From an uncultured Pseudomonadota bacterium (lineage in GTDB: Bacteria; Pseudomonadota; Alphaproteobacteria; RF32; CAG-239), in NCBI GenBank assembly GCA_949295025.1, contig CASFJK010000001.1, positions 124,001 to 188,000 on the forward strand: a DNA stretch of 64,000 nucleotides, read 5' to 3'. Within the stretch, counting starts at the first letter, position 1. Each line of letters opens with the position of its first letter. The notes beneath the pieces were generated by a model. It was given only the letters and a program-made list of their open reading frames with translations. It did not search any database and was not told the origin of the DNA. Shown here in pieces: positions 41,755 to 50,779 of the stretch. Position numbers and translations under genes: made by a program.

Positions 41755-43970
41755 AAGAATTGGTACAAACGGTTTTGAACTTGCCTAAAGGTGAGGTTAT
41801 TCTCTCCGGCTTGGATAGAGATTTGGATGAAGAAGATTGGCAAAAGATAGATGAAACGCACCCGCAATTTGAGTTTAAGTTCTTGCTGGATTATTTGCAG
41901 ATTGAACGTACGCAAATTGCCGATTTGGTTGATGCACAAAATAAACCGCGTGAAGCGCTGATTTCCGAGATTATGCGTCCGGCAAAAACTACCGATAAAT
42001 GGCGTGATATTCAAAAGAAAAAACTTGGTATTGAGGCGACAGCCGGTATTAGTCTGATTGATTGTGCCGACATTAGGGAAGAGGCTTTGGCAATTGCGCT
42101 GATTATGCGTGAAACCTTGGAAGAGCCGGAAAAAACCGCGGCGCTTGTTACCTCAGACAGAAACTTGGCACGCCGTGTGGCCAGTGAGCTTGAGCGCTGG
42201 GAGATTAAGGTTGATGATTCAGCCGGTAAGCCTTTATCTTTAACTCCGGTCGGAAACTTTTTGCGTTTGGTGGCTAAAGTTTGCGAATCTGATTTTAACC
42301 GGATAGATTTTTTGAGTTTGCTCAAACATCCGCTTACCAATAATGGGCAAAAGAACGGTGAAGTGCGTCGTATGAGCCGTATTTTGGAAGAAAAAATTTG
42401 GCGCGCGCAACAAGAAGATGAAACCTTGCAAGCCTTTGAGCAAAATATGAGGTCAGTTTTTGCGCCTCTTTATAACCTCTATCTTGCACAATCTGCCGAT
42501 TTGAAAGCACTTATTCAGGCTCATTTGCAAGTGGCGGAGGCCTTAGCTGCCACAGACACAAAAGCCGGTGCGCTTAATTTGTGGAAAGGTGATGCCGGAG
42601 AGGCAGCAGCGCATTTCTTTGCTGACTTACTGGAGAAAGCCGAAGTTTTGGGCGAGGTGGAAGCGCAAGAATATTTGAGCTTGATTGAAGCCTTGATGAG
42701 CAGTGTGACTGTGCGTCCGAAGTTTGGCACACACCCAAGATTGAAGATTTTGGGTCCGATTGAGGCGCGTTTGGTGAAATATGACGTAACAATTTTGGGA
42801 GAAGTGAACGAAGGTATTTGGCCAAAAACGGCTACTTCTGACCCATGGATGTCACGCCCGATGAAAAAAGAATTTGGATTTCCGCTGCCGGAAAAAGCTA
42901 TTGGTATTATGGCTAAAGATTTTGCCGAGTTTATGGGGGGCGAGGAGCTTTATTTAACCCGTGCTGAAAAAGTGCAAGGCACACCGCAAGTGCGCTCGCG
43001 CTGGTGGCTGCGTTTGGAAACGGTGTTGAAAGCTTTGGGTTATGAAGCCGGAGCTTTGGAAGATGTGATTTATCGCCTGATTGCCAAAGATTTGGATAAG
43101 CCAAAAGAATATGTCAAAATCTTGCCGCCGGCACCCAAACCACCGGTTTATGCTCGTCCGCGTGAGATGTCGGCCAGCAATGTGGAAATGTGGATGCGCG
43201 ATCCTTATGCCATTTTTGCCAAATATATCTTAAAGCTCAAACCTTTGGAAGAAATTGAGCAAGATTTATCCATGGCGGATTATGGTAATATTATCCATGC
43301 CATTTTGGAAGAATTTAATAATCTGCACCCGAGCGAATTTCCCGATAATGCGGAAGCAGAATTTTTAGCGCTGGGTGAAAAATATTTTGCTGAAAATGAA
43401 ATTGCGCAAGAAACGCGCGCTTTTTGGTGGCCGAATTTTATAAAAACCGTTGCTTGGGTTGTCGCAAAAGAAAAAGAATATCGCGCCAATATTAAAAAAG
43501 TGCATAATGAAGTTAAGGGGCGGTTGGTTTTGAATGCGCCGGCCGGAGATTTTGTTTTGACCGCCAAAGCCGACCGTGTGGATGAAACCAAAGATGGCAA
43601 AATTAATATTATTGACTATAAAACCGGTAGAGCACGCTCCAAAAAAGAGGTGGAAAGCGGCAAAGCACCGCAGTTGCCGATTGAAGGTTTGATAGCCCAA
43701 GCCGGTGGTTTTGCCGGCATTGATAAAAAGGCAATAGCTGAGCTTATTTATTGGCAGCTCGGACGTAAAGAAACGGTAATCGGCGGCGATATGGAAGCCA
43801 CGCTTAACCGCAATTTGGAAAATATTGCCAAGTTGATTAATTTGTTTGATTTTGAAGATACGCCTTATTTGAGCCGACCGAATCCAAAAAATGTGCCGGA
43901 ATATTCTGACTATGAGCATTTGGCACGCGTAAAAGAATGGTCAGTGGTTGAGAGTGATGTAGAGGAGTGA
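41622..43970 (+). CDS. addB: AddB helicase-nuclease, main C-terminal part (after frameshift)
   Basis: Up to 782 codons, in the -1 frame relative to the upstream part. Conserved sequence is visible from about 41700 (DKRIIIAGTTATYPAM); the first 20-25 codons of this frame are probably not used. It contains VILSGLDRD, LTPVGNFLRLVAKV, MWMRDPYAIFAKYILKLKPLEEIE and the RecB-type nuclease: DYGNIIHAILEEF (His), KADRVDETKDGKINIIDYKTGRA (Asp and DYK). With the N-terminal part the joined protein would be about 944 residues, slightly short for the family. addA begins at once, so operon order addB-addA is kept. Confidence 0.85.
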   Translation: MARNFEVFGNHHPFLAGYSQRKKFETKPDKRIIIAGTTATYPAMKELVQTVLNLPKGEVILSGLDRDLDEEDWQKIDETHPQFEFKFLLDYLQIERTQIADLVDAQNKPREALISEIMRPAKTTDKWRDIQKKKLGIEATAGISLIDCADIREEALAIALIMRETLEEPEKTAALVTSDRNLARRVASELERWEIKVDDSAGKPLSLTPVGNFLRLVAKVCESDFNRIDFLSLLKHPLTNNGQKNGEVRRMSRILEEKIWRAQQEDETLQAFEQNMRSVFAPLYNLYLAQSADLKALIQAHLQVAEALAATDTKAGALNLWKGDAGEAAAHFFADLLEKAEVLGEVEAQEYLSLIEALMSSVTVRPKFGTHPRLKILGPIEARLVKYDVTILGEVNEGIWPKTATSDPWMSRPMKKEFGFPLPEKAIGIMAKDFAEFMGGEELYLTRAEKVQGTPQVRSRWWLRLETVLKALGYEAGALEDVIYRLIAKDLDKPKEYVKILPPAPKPPVYARPREMSASNVEMWMRDPYAIFAKYILKLKPLEEIEQDLSMADYGNIIHAILEEFNNLHPSEFPDNAEAEFLALGEKYFAENEIAQETRAFWWPNFIKTVAWVVAKEKEYRANIKKVHNEVKGRLVLNAPAGDFVLTAKADRVDETKDGKINIIDYKTGRARSKKEVESGKAPQLPIEGLIAQAGGFAGIDKKAIAELIYWQLGRKETVIGGDMEATLNRNLENIAKLINLFDFEDTPYLSRPNPKNVPEYSDYEHLARVKEWSVVESDVEE
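41688..41694 (+). other. Slippery heptamer A AAT TTG at the addB frameshift
   Basis: Fits the X XXY YYZ pattern in the correct register: zero-frame codons AAT and TTG can re-pair as AAA and TTT after a -1 slip. Slippage here would join the N-terminal frame to the C-terminal frame as ...KERNLETKPDKRIII. A 6-bp GCCGGA/TCCGGC stem about 30 nt downstream is farther than the usual spacing. Confidence 0.4.
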
Positions 43971-43975
43971 TTTTG

Positions 43976-46900
43976 ATGACGGATATTAAGAAAGAAAGAG
44001 AAAATCGCTCTTTGTTGGCTACACAAAAGCAACGCAAAGCCTCCAACCCCGATAAATCGGTTTGGGTGGAAGCCTCTGCCGGAACCGGCAAAACCAAAGT
44101 TCTTTCAGACAGGGTGTTGCGCTTGTTACTTAAAGGTGTGCCGCCTGCCAAAATTTTGTGTTTGACCTATACCAAAGCTGCGGCAGTGGAGATGAGTACG
44201 CGTATTGCCGGACGTTTGAGCCGTTGGGCAGTGGCTAAAGAAGACAAGTTGCAAGAAGAAATTTCGGCGCTTTTGGGGCAAGACGTCTTAAGCCTCAAAG
44301 ACGGAGAAAAGCTTTTGGCCACGGCACGCAAGTTGTTTGCGGTTTTGCTTGATACCCCCGGGGGTATGAAGATTCAAACCATTCATAGTTTTTGCCAAGA
44401 GATTTTGAAACGCTTTCCCTTGGAAGCCAAAATTTCGCCTTATTTTGAGGTGATGGACGACCGCGCTGCCGCCGAGGCCTTGGAAGAAGTGAAAGCGCAT
44501 TTGTTGCGCCAGATTGAGCTGAATCCGAATAGCAAATCTTCACAAAGTTTGGCCTTTATTACGCAAAATGTGAGTGAATTTACGTTTCCGAAAATTATGA
44601 ATAATTTGGCGGCGAATCGTAATAAAATCTCTCGCTTGCTCAATAAATATAAAAATGTGGATGAGCTTCTTGCCCACACGGCAGAAAAGCTTGGCATAAA
44701 TCCAACCGACAGCAAAGACAGCGTGATTGCGGACTATGCCGAAAAAATGGATAAGACCGAACTCAAAGCGCTGATGAATGCTTTGTTTGCCGGTAAAACT
44801 ACCGATAATAAAAATGCAACTGTTTTTGCCGATATTTTAGAAAAAGGTTTGAATACCGAAAATTATGATGCTTTTCATAATGTGTTTTTAACCAGTGGCA
44901 AAATCAGAGCTAAATTGGCGACCAAAGATGTGCTCAAAATTTATCCGGAAGCGGAAGAAAAAATGTTTGCTTTGGCAGAAAGCGTGATTGAGCTTAATAA
45001 CAAACTGGCGGCGGTGGGCTTGTTTGAAACCACCAAAGCGGTTTTGTATTTGGCGGAAGATTTAATCGGCGGTTATAATGCTTATAAGCGTTTTCATTCC
45101 AAGATGGATTATGAGGATTTGATTGTCCTCACACGTGAGTTGTTGGAAGACAAAAGTGTTGCCGATTGGGTATTGTTCAAATTGGATGGCGGTATTGATA
45201 ATGTGCTGATTGATGAAGCGCAAGATACATCTCCCGACCAATGGGCAATTATCCGTGCGGTAACGGAAGACTTTTTTGACGGCGCCAGCTCCTCAAACCA
45301 AACGCGTACGATTTTTGCGGTGGGCGACCGCAAGCAATCGATTTATTCTTTCCAAGGGGCAGATCCTAAAGAATTTGATAATATGCGCCGTTATTTTGCC
45401 GAGAAATTGGCGCCTTCAAACAGCTTTGAAGAAGTGAATTTGGATGTTTCTTTCCGCTCTACAGCCGCCATTTTGGACACGGTTAATCAGGTGTTCTCCC
45501 TGCCGCAAGCCAAACAAGGCGTGGTGCCTGATACGCAAGATATGACCCATGTACCGTCGCGTATCGGTGATGGTGGTAAGGTTGAGATTTGGCCTTTGGT
45601 GGAAGCTGAAGAAGATGAAAACCCCGATGTTTATCTGCCGCCGATTGAGCGCAAAGTAGCGTCATCCACGAGCTCGCGTTTGGCTAAGATGATTGCGCTC
45701 AAAATCAAAGAAATGGTAGAAAACAAAGAGATTTTGGTTTCGCAAGACCGACCAGTGCGTTTTGCCGATTTTATGATTTTGGTGCAACGCCGTAATAGCT
45801 TTGTGGAAGAATTGGTGCGTGAGTGCAAAAATGCCGATGTGAATATTGCCGGTGTGGATAAAATCAAACTTCTGGAACAAATTGCCATTCAAGATTTGGT
45901 GGCTATTGCCAAATTTTTATTGCTTCCGGCTGATGATTTGACTTTGGCAACAATTTTGAAATCACCGCTCTTTGGGCTTGATGATGATGATTTGTTCAAG
46001 CTTTGTTATAATCGCGGTCATGCTTCTCTTTGGAGCAAGCTTGGCGATAATCCGGCATACAGAGAAACTTATGCCGAATTGCAAACCTTGCTGAATATGG
46101 CAGATTATGTGCGTCCGTTTGAGCTTTATGCTTATATCTTGAACAAAATGCAAGGATGCAAAAAGTTTGTTGCTCGTCTTGGTGAAGAAGCGATAGATGG
46201 TATTGATGAGTTTGTAAACTTAACCTTGAATTTTGAGCAAGAGCATATTCCCAGCCTGCAAAATTTTGTGAACTGGATTGCGCAAGACGAAGTGGAAATC
46301 AAACGAGAGCAAGAGCAAAGCGATGCCGATGCGGTGCGGATTATGACCGTGCATGGTTCCAAAGGTTTGCAAGCGCCGATTGTGATTTTGCCGGATACGG
46401 TACGCGTGAAAAGCATTAAAAACGAGGCGGGGCTTTTGCTTGATGATGATGTGATGTATTATCCTTTTTCTTTGCAAAATTATGAAGAAAATTGCAAACG
46501 CCTGAAACAAGAAGAAAAAGAACTTTCTTTAGAAGAATATCGTCGTCTTTTGTATGTGGCTTTAACCAGAGCTGAAGACAGATTGTATATTTGCGGCTAT
46601 ACCAAAAGCAAAGAGCCAAATGAGGAATCATGGTATGCGCTTTGTCAGCAGAGCTTTGCCAAAATCGGTGTAGCGCAAAATGACGGCGTGGTTGCTTATG
46701 ATGTGGCGCAAGAGTTTCATAAAGAAAATGAAGAGAAAAAAGAAAAAGTGGTTGTTCGTACGCCAGATTATGCTTGGGTTCACACCATTCCCGAGGCGGA
46801 AAGCCTGCTTGCCAGACCATTAACACCTTCTAAACTGGATGAAGAAGAGAATGACGAGGTTTTTGCTTCTCCGCTCGGAGATAACGGACAGAGCAGATAT

Positions 46901-47359
46901 CGCCGCGGTACGATTATTCATAAACTTTTGCAATTTTTGCCGGAAATCAAAAATGCCGATATGGCTTTGGTGATTGATGAATTTTTGCAAAAGAATGCTC
47001 CCAATTTGTCTTTGCATGAACATAACCGCGTGATTGAAGAAGTTTCTGCGCTTCTCAAAAATCCGGATTTTGCCGCGGTATTTGGTGAAAACTCCAAGGC
47101 CGAGGTGCCGGTGATGGGGCAGGTGAAAGATAGAATTATCTCCGGTCAAATTGACCGTTTGGTGGTGGAAAAAGACAGGGTGATGATTATTGATTTTAAG
47201 ACGAATCGACCGGCAGCAAAGACAATTGCCGATATTCCGCCGGCATATGTTAAACAATTGGATGCTTATAAAGAATTGATTGCCAAGATTTATCCGAGCC
47301 AAGTGATTGAAACTTATATCTTATGGACGGATACATCCTCATTAATGAGAGTTAGTTAA
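43976..47359 (+). CDS. addA: AddA helicase-nuclease subunit
   Basis: 1,127 residues. UvrD-like helicase with a C-terminal nuclease; with AddB it resects DNA ends for RecA. WVEASAGTGKTKVLSDRVL (Walker A), LCLTYTKAAAVEM (Ia), NVLIDEAQDTSPDQW (II), FAVGDRKQSIYSFQGA (III), MTVHGSKGLQAPIV (V), LLYVALTRAEDRLY (VI), and the nuclease block SGQIDRLVVEKDRVMIIDFKTN. The ATG at 43976 is preferred over a GTG nine bases earlier because AGAGGAG is then correctly spaced. It is fully intact, in contrast to addB. Confidence 0.96.
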   Translation: MTDIKKERENRSLLATQKQRKASNPDKSVWVEASAGTGKTKVLSDRVLRLLLKGVPPAKILCLTYTKAAAVEMSTRIAGRLSRWAVAKEDKLQEEISALLGQDVLSLKDGEKLLATARKLFAVLLDTPGGMKIQTIHSFCQEILKRFPLEAKISPYFEVMDDRAAAEALEEVKAHLLRQIELNPNSKSSQSLAFITQNVSEFTFPKIMNNLAANRNKISRLLNKYKNVDELLAHTAEKLGINPTDSKDSVIADYAEKMDKTELKALMNALFAGKTTDNKNATVFADILEKGLNTENYDAFHNVFLTSGKIRAKLATKDVLKIYPEAEEKMFALAESVIELNNKLAAVGLFETTKAVLYLAEDLIGGYNAYKRFHSKMDYEDLIVLTRELLEDKSVADWVLFKLDGGIDNVLIDEAQDTSPDQWAIIRAVTEDFFDGASSSNQTRTIFAVGDRKQSIYSFQGADPKEFDNMRRYFAEKLAPSNSFEEVNLDVSFRSTAAILDTVNQVFSLPQAKQGVVPDTQDMTHVPSRIGDGGKVEIWPLVEAEEDENPDVYLPPIERKVASSTSSRLAKMIALKIKEMVENKEILVSQDRPVRFADFMILVQRRNSFVEELVRECKNADVNIAGVDKIKLLEQIAIQDLVAIAKFLLLPADDLTLATILKSPLFGLDDDDLFKLCYNRGHASLWSKLGDNPAYRETYAELQTLLNMADYVRPFELYAYILNKMQGCKKFVARLGEEAIDGIDEFVNLTLNFEQEHIPSLQNFVNWIAQDEVEIKREQEQSDADAVRIMTVHGSKGLQAPIVILPDTVRVKSIKNEAGLLLDDDVMYYPFSLQNYEENCKRLKQEEKELSLEEYRRLLYVALTRAEDRLYICGYTKSKEPNEESWYALCQQSFAKIGVAQNDGVVAYDVAQEFHKENEEKKEKVVVRTPDYAWVHTIPEAESLLARPLTPSKLDEEENDEVFASPLGDNGQSRYRRGTIIHKLLQFLPEIKNADMALVIDEFLQKNAPNLSLHEHNRVIEEVSALLKNPDFAAVFGENSKAEVPVMGQVKDRIISGQIDRLVVEKDRVMIIDFKTNRPAAKTIADIPPAYVKQLDAYKELIAKIYPSQVIETYILWTDTSSLMRVS

Positions 47360-47431
47360 ATTTAAATCTTTAATATAAAAAAAATTAGGTTATATTTAGA
47401 GCATTAAAGTAATATTTTGAAAGGAAACAAA

Positions 47432-47746
47432 ATGAAAGCTATTAACGATAGTCAATTCAAAGATGAGGTTTTGAACTCTAAGGGTTTGGTTTTGGTTGAC
47501 TTTTGGGCAGAATGGTGCGGTCCATGCCGTCAGTTGATTCCGGTTTTGGAAGAAGTTTCTAAAGACATGGCCGGTAAGGTGGAAATTTGCAAAATGAATG
47601 TGGACGAATCTCCAAACACTGCTGCCGAGTTTGGAATCCGCAGCATTCCGACAATGTTTTTGTTCAAAGATGGTAAACAAGTTGATATGAAAGTTGGTTT
47701 CAACTCTAAAGATGCTCTTATCACTTGGTTGAAATCTCATATGTAA
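47432..47746 (+). CDS. trxA: Thioredoxin
   Basis: 104 residues. DFWAEWCGPCRQLIPVLEEV with the redox WCGPC, the cis-Pro in RSIPTMFLFKDGK, and normal length. Cytosolic; a likely electron donor to ribonucleotide reductase NrdA. AAAGGAAAC precedes the ATG at 47432; an in-frame TTG five codons upstream is less likely. It follows addA by about 70 bp, as in many alphaproteobacteria. Confidence 0.97.
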   Translation: MKAINDSQFKDEVLNSKGLVLVDFWAEWCGPCRQLIPVLEEVSKDMAGKVEICKMNVDESPNTAAEFGIRSIPTMFLFKDGKQVDMKVGFNSKDALITWLKSHM

Positions 47747-47763
47747 TTTGGATTATAAAGAAA

Positions 47764-47797
47764 ATAAAAGCACCGCTGTTAAAAAGTGGTGCTTTTT
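47764..47797. terminator. Bidirectional terminator between trxA and hemW
   Basis: Stem AGCACCGC (47769-47776) / GTGGTGCT (47786-47793) with one G-U pair, extended by A/T runs. Confidence 0.85.
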
Positions 47798-48940
47798 TTA
47801 AGAGCACAAATCCTCTATGAGTTTGTTTAAGACTAATCGACCTTCATTGGTAGCAAAAAGGTGGGTTTTAGTTTCTTCTATCAGTTTTTCGGCTTTAAGG
47901 TCGGATAAATTTTTTTGATTGATAAAGTCTGCCAATTTAATCCCGCAAACATTATAAAACTTTTCTTTGCTTATACCTTCATTTAAGCGCAAGCCCATAA
48001 TAATCAATTCTTCGGCGCGGTCACTTGCTGAAATTTCCTCTTCTTGGTGGCGGTGGGTTAAAGCATAGAATTTATTGCCGATTTTTAGGCGTCCGTGCGC
48101 CGATTTGCCAATGCCGAGATAATCATCGCCACGCCAGTACAACAAGTTGTGACGGCTTTGAAAACCATTCTTAGCGTAGTTTGAAACCTCATATTGCGGA
48201 TAGCCGTTTTCTTGCAGATATTGGTTGGTGAATAGATACATTTCTCGGGCGGTATCTTCTTCGGCAGCTTCCACTTGCTTTTTATAAAAAACCGTACCTT
48301 CTTCTATGGTCAGTTGATACATAGACAGATGTTTGAAGCCAAAATGAACAGCTTGTTTAATTTCATTTTGCCACGCCTCTAAAGTTTGTTCTGGACGAGC
48401 GTAAATCAAATCAAAAGAATGATTGTCAAAGTTTTGCAAAACCTCATCTATGGCCGTATAGGCTTGCTCTAAATCATGCGTTCGACCTAAAAACTTTAAA
48501 TCTTTATCGTTCAAAGCCTGCACACCCAAAGATAAGCGGTTGATGCCGGCTTGTCTTAAATCAGTAAACAGATTTTTTCTATCGCTATTTGGGTTGGCCT
48601 CCAAAGAAATTTCAATGTCTTTTTTGCACTTCCATTTTTGATGAATATGATTGATGAGTTTTTCAATTAAATTAGGCTTGATTAAAGATGGGGTGCCGCC
48701 GCCAAAAAAGATGCTTTCAACGGTTCTATCATCGGTTTTTTCAGCATAAAAATCTAAATCATCAATGTATTCTTTAATGATTGTTTCTTGCTCAACATCT
48801 TTCTTGATCTGGCTGAAAAAGTCGCAATAAGGGCATTTGCTCAGGCAAAAAGGCCAATGAATATAAATGCCGAACTTTACGGAATTGTCCTCACGGCTTA
48901 AATCGGGTAAAGTTTCGGCATTCATATCTTTTAATTTCAT
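47798..48940 (-). CDS. hemW: HemW-type radical SAM protein
   Basis: 380 residues. FGIYIHWPFCLSKCPYCDFFSQ gives the radical-SAM C-x3-C-x2-C motif, GGGTPSLI the SAM motif, and a C-terminal HemN-type domain follows. HemW is a heme chaperone related to HemN; it lacks the extra N-terminal Cys of true HemN (the motif here has three Cys only). The start codon shares one base with the hslU stop (TAATG), so it is coupled to hslU. Confidence 0.9.
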   Translation of the reverse strand: MKLKDMNAETLPDLSREDNSVKFGIYIHWPFCLSKCPYCDFFSQIKKDVEQETIIKEYIDDLDFYAEKTDDRTVESIFFGGGTPSLIKPNLIEKLINHIHQKWKCKKDIEISLEANPNSDRKNLFTDLRQAGINRLSLGVQALNDKDLKFLGRTHDLEQAYTAIDEVLQNFDNHSFDLIYARPEQTLEAWQNEIKQAVHFGFKHLSMYQLTIEEGTVFYKKQVEAAEEDTAREMYLFTNQYLQENGYPQYEVSNYAKNGFQSRHNLLYWRGDDYLGIGKSAHGRLKIGNKFYALTHRHQEEEISASDRAEELIIMGLRLNEGISKEKFYNVCGIKLADFINQKNLSDLKAEKLIEETKTHLFATNEGRLVLNKLIEDLCS

Positions 48941-50247
48941 TACAGAATGAATTTTGATAAATCGGTAGCTTGTGTGAACTTCATCAATTTTTGTTCTACA
49001 AACTCAGCGGTAATCACTTCTTTTTGACCGCTTCGGTCTGAGGCATTAAAACTGATGTCTTCTAGCAAAATTTCCATAACCGTATGCAAACGGCGAGCAC
49101 CGATGTTTTCAACATTTTCGTTAATCTCAACTGCAATATCGGCAATTTTATCAATTGCTTCTTTTTCAAACTCAATATCAAAGTTTTCGGTTTTAAGTAA
49201 AGCGGTATATTGCTCGATGAGGTTGGCTTCCGGCTCGGTTAAAATGCGGACAAAGTCTTCATGGGTTAAGGCTTTGAGCTCAACACGGATAGGTAATCTA
49301 CCTTGCAATTCCGGCAACAAGTCTGAGGGTTTTGCCAAGTGGAATGCACCGGAGCAGATGAACAAAATGTGGTCGGTTTTAACCATGCCATATTTGGTAG
49401 AAACGGTTGTACCTTCAATCAAAGGTAACAAATCTCGTTGTACGCCTTCTCTTGAAACATCACCACGCATATTTTCTGATTTTCCGGTAATTTTATCAAT
49501 CTCATCAATAAAGACGATACCGTCATTTTCCACGGCTTCTATTGCAGCTTTGGTGATTTGGTCGTTATCCAAGAGCTTATCGCATTCTTCGGCAATCAAA
49601 ACATCATAAGCTTCGCCAACTTTCATTCTTTTGGTTTTATATTTGACGCCGGTTCCGCCCAACAAGTCACCTAAGCTAATCATGCCCATTTGAGCACCAG
49701 GCATTCCGGGAATATCAATGGTGGGCATGGAGGCATTAGAATTGTCTTGAACGCTGATTTCAATTTCTCTATCGTTCAACTGATTTTCGCGTAAGAGTTT
49801 TCTGAACTTTTGTTTGGTTTCATCACTGGCGCTTAAACCAACCAAAGCTTCCAAAACGCGGTCTTCTGCTGCCAATTCTGCTTTGGCAGTAACCGATTTG
49901 CGCATTTCTTTACGGGTATTGTTCAAAGAAATTTCAACCAAGTCGCGGATAATGCTTTCAACATCTCTACCAACATAGCCGATTTCGGTGAACTTTGTGG
50001 CTTCAACTTTGACAAACGGTGCTTTGGCTAACTTGGCCAAACGTCTGGAAATCTCGGTTTTACCAACACCTGTAGGTCCAACCATCAAAATGTTTTTGGG
50101 GACAATTTCGTCTCTTAAATGCGGGTCAACCTGCATTCTTCTCCAACGATTGCGCAAAGCAACGGCAACCGCTTTTTTGGCCTCGGTTTGGCCAATGATA
50201 AATCTATCCAACTCGGATACAATTTCACGAGGACTATACATAGCCAT
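48940..50247 (-). CDS. hslU: HslU, ATPase subunit of the HslUV protease
   Basis: 435 residues. AAA+ unfoldase: [16 protein letters not shown], Walker [20 protein letters not shown] pore loop, an intermediate I-domain (about 110-225), Walker [10 protein letters not shown], and the C-terminal ATDLSKFIL tail that inserts into HslV. Complete. 6 nt after hslV. Confidence 0.97.
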   Translation of the reverse strand: MAMYSPREIVSELDRFIIGQTEAKKAVAVALRNRWRRMQVDPHLRDEIVPKNILMVGPTGVGKTEISRRLAKLAKAPFVKVEATKFTEIGYVGRDVESIIRDLVEISLNNTRKEMRKSVTAKAELAAEDRVLEALVGLSASDETKQKFRKLLRENQLNDREIEISVQDNSNASMPTIDIPGMPGAQMGMISLGDLLGGTGVKYKTKRMKVGEAYDVLIAEECDKLLDNDQITKAAIEAVENDGIVFIDEIDKITGKSENMRGDVSREGVQRDLLPLIEGTTVSTKYGMVKTDHILFICSGAFHLAKPSDLLPELQGRLPIRVELKALTHEDFVRILTEPEANLIEQYTALLKTENFDIEFEKEAIDKIADIAVEINENVENIGARRLHTVMEILLEDISFNASDRSGQKEVITAEFVEQKLMKFTQATDLSKFIL

Positions 50248-50253
50248 TTTATC

Positions 50254-50775
50254 TTAAACTTTCTCTATTGTTACGTTGTGATTGGTATAAATATCAATAT
50301 CGCCGGCAATTTTCATGGCTTTCTTTGCAATATCTTCCAAGCTCAAGCCTTCTACATCATACAGAGCTTTAGCTGCTGCCATGGCATAATTGCCGCCGGA
50401 GCCAATGCCGATGATGCCGTCATCAGGTTCCATAACTTCTCCTGTGCCGTTTAATACTAAAGAGACATCTTTGTCGGCAACAATCATATAGGCTTGCAAT
50501 TGGCGCAAATATTTATCCATACGCCAATCTTTGGCCAGCTCTACGGCTGCTCGTTTTAACTGGTTGGCGTGTTTTTCCAACTTGGCTTCAAGTCTTTCAA
50601 TCAAAGTGATGCCGTCTGCGGCAGCACCGGCAAATCCGGCAATGATGTTGCCATTGCCAATGCGTCTGACCTTAACGGATTTTGACTTGAAAACAATAGC
50701 TTCGCCCAAAGTGGCTTGACCGTCACCGGCCATAACCACCTCTGAGCCTTTTCTTATGCATAATATTGTCGTCAT
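50254..50775 (-). CDS. hslV: HslV, peptidase subunit of the HslUV protease
   Basis: 173 residues. After Met removal the nucleophile is the N-terminal Thr ([10 protein letters not shown]). [23 protein letters not shown] is the usual start with Ala where most have Val. [14 protein letters not shown] is the second signature. It shares an operon with hslU; the large lipoprotein gene ends 4 nt upstream of it. Confidence 0.97.
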   Translation of the reverse strand: MTTILCIRKGSEVVMAGDGQATLGEAIVFKSKSVKVRRIGNGNIIAGFAGAAADGITLIERLEAKLEKHANQLKRAAVELAKDWRMDKYLRQLQAYMIVADKDVSLVLNGTGEVMEPDDGIIGIGSGGNYAMAAAKALYDVEGLSLEDIAKKAMKIAGDIDIYTNHNVTIEKV

Positions 50776-50779
50776 AAAA

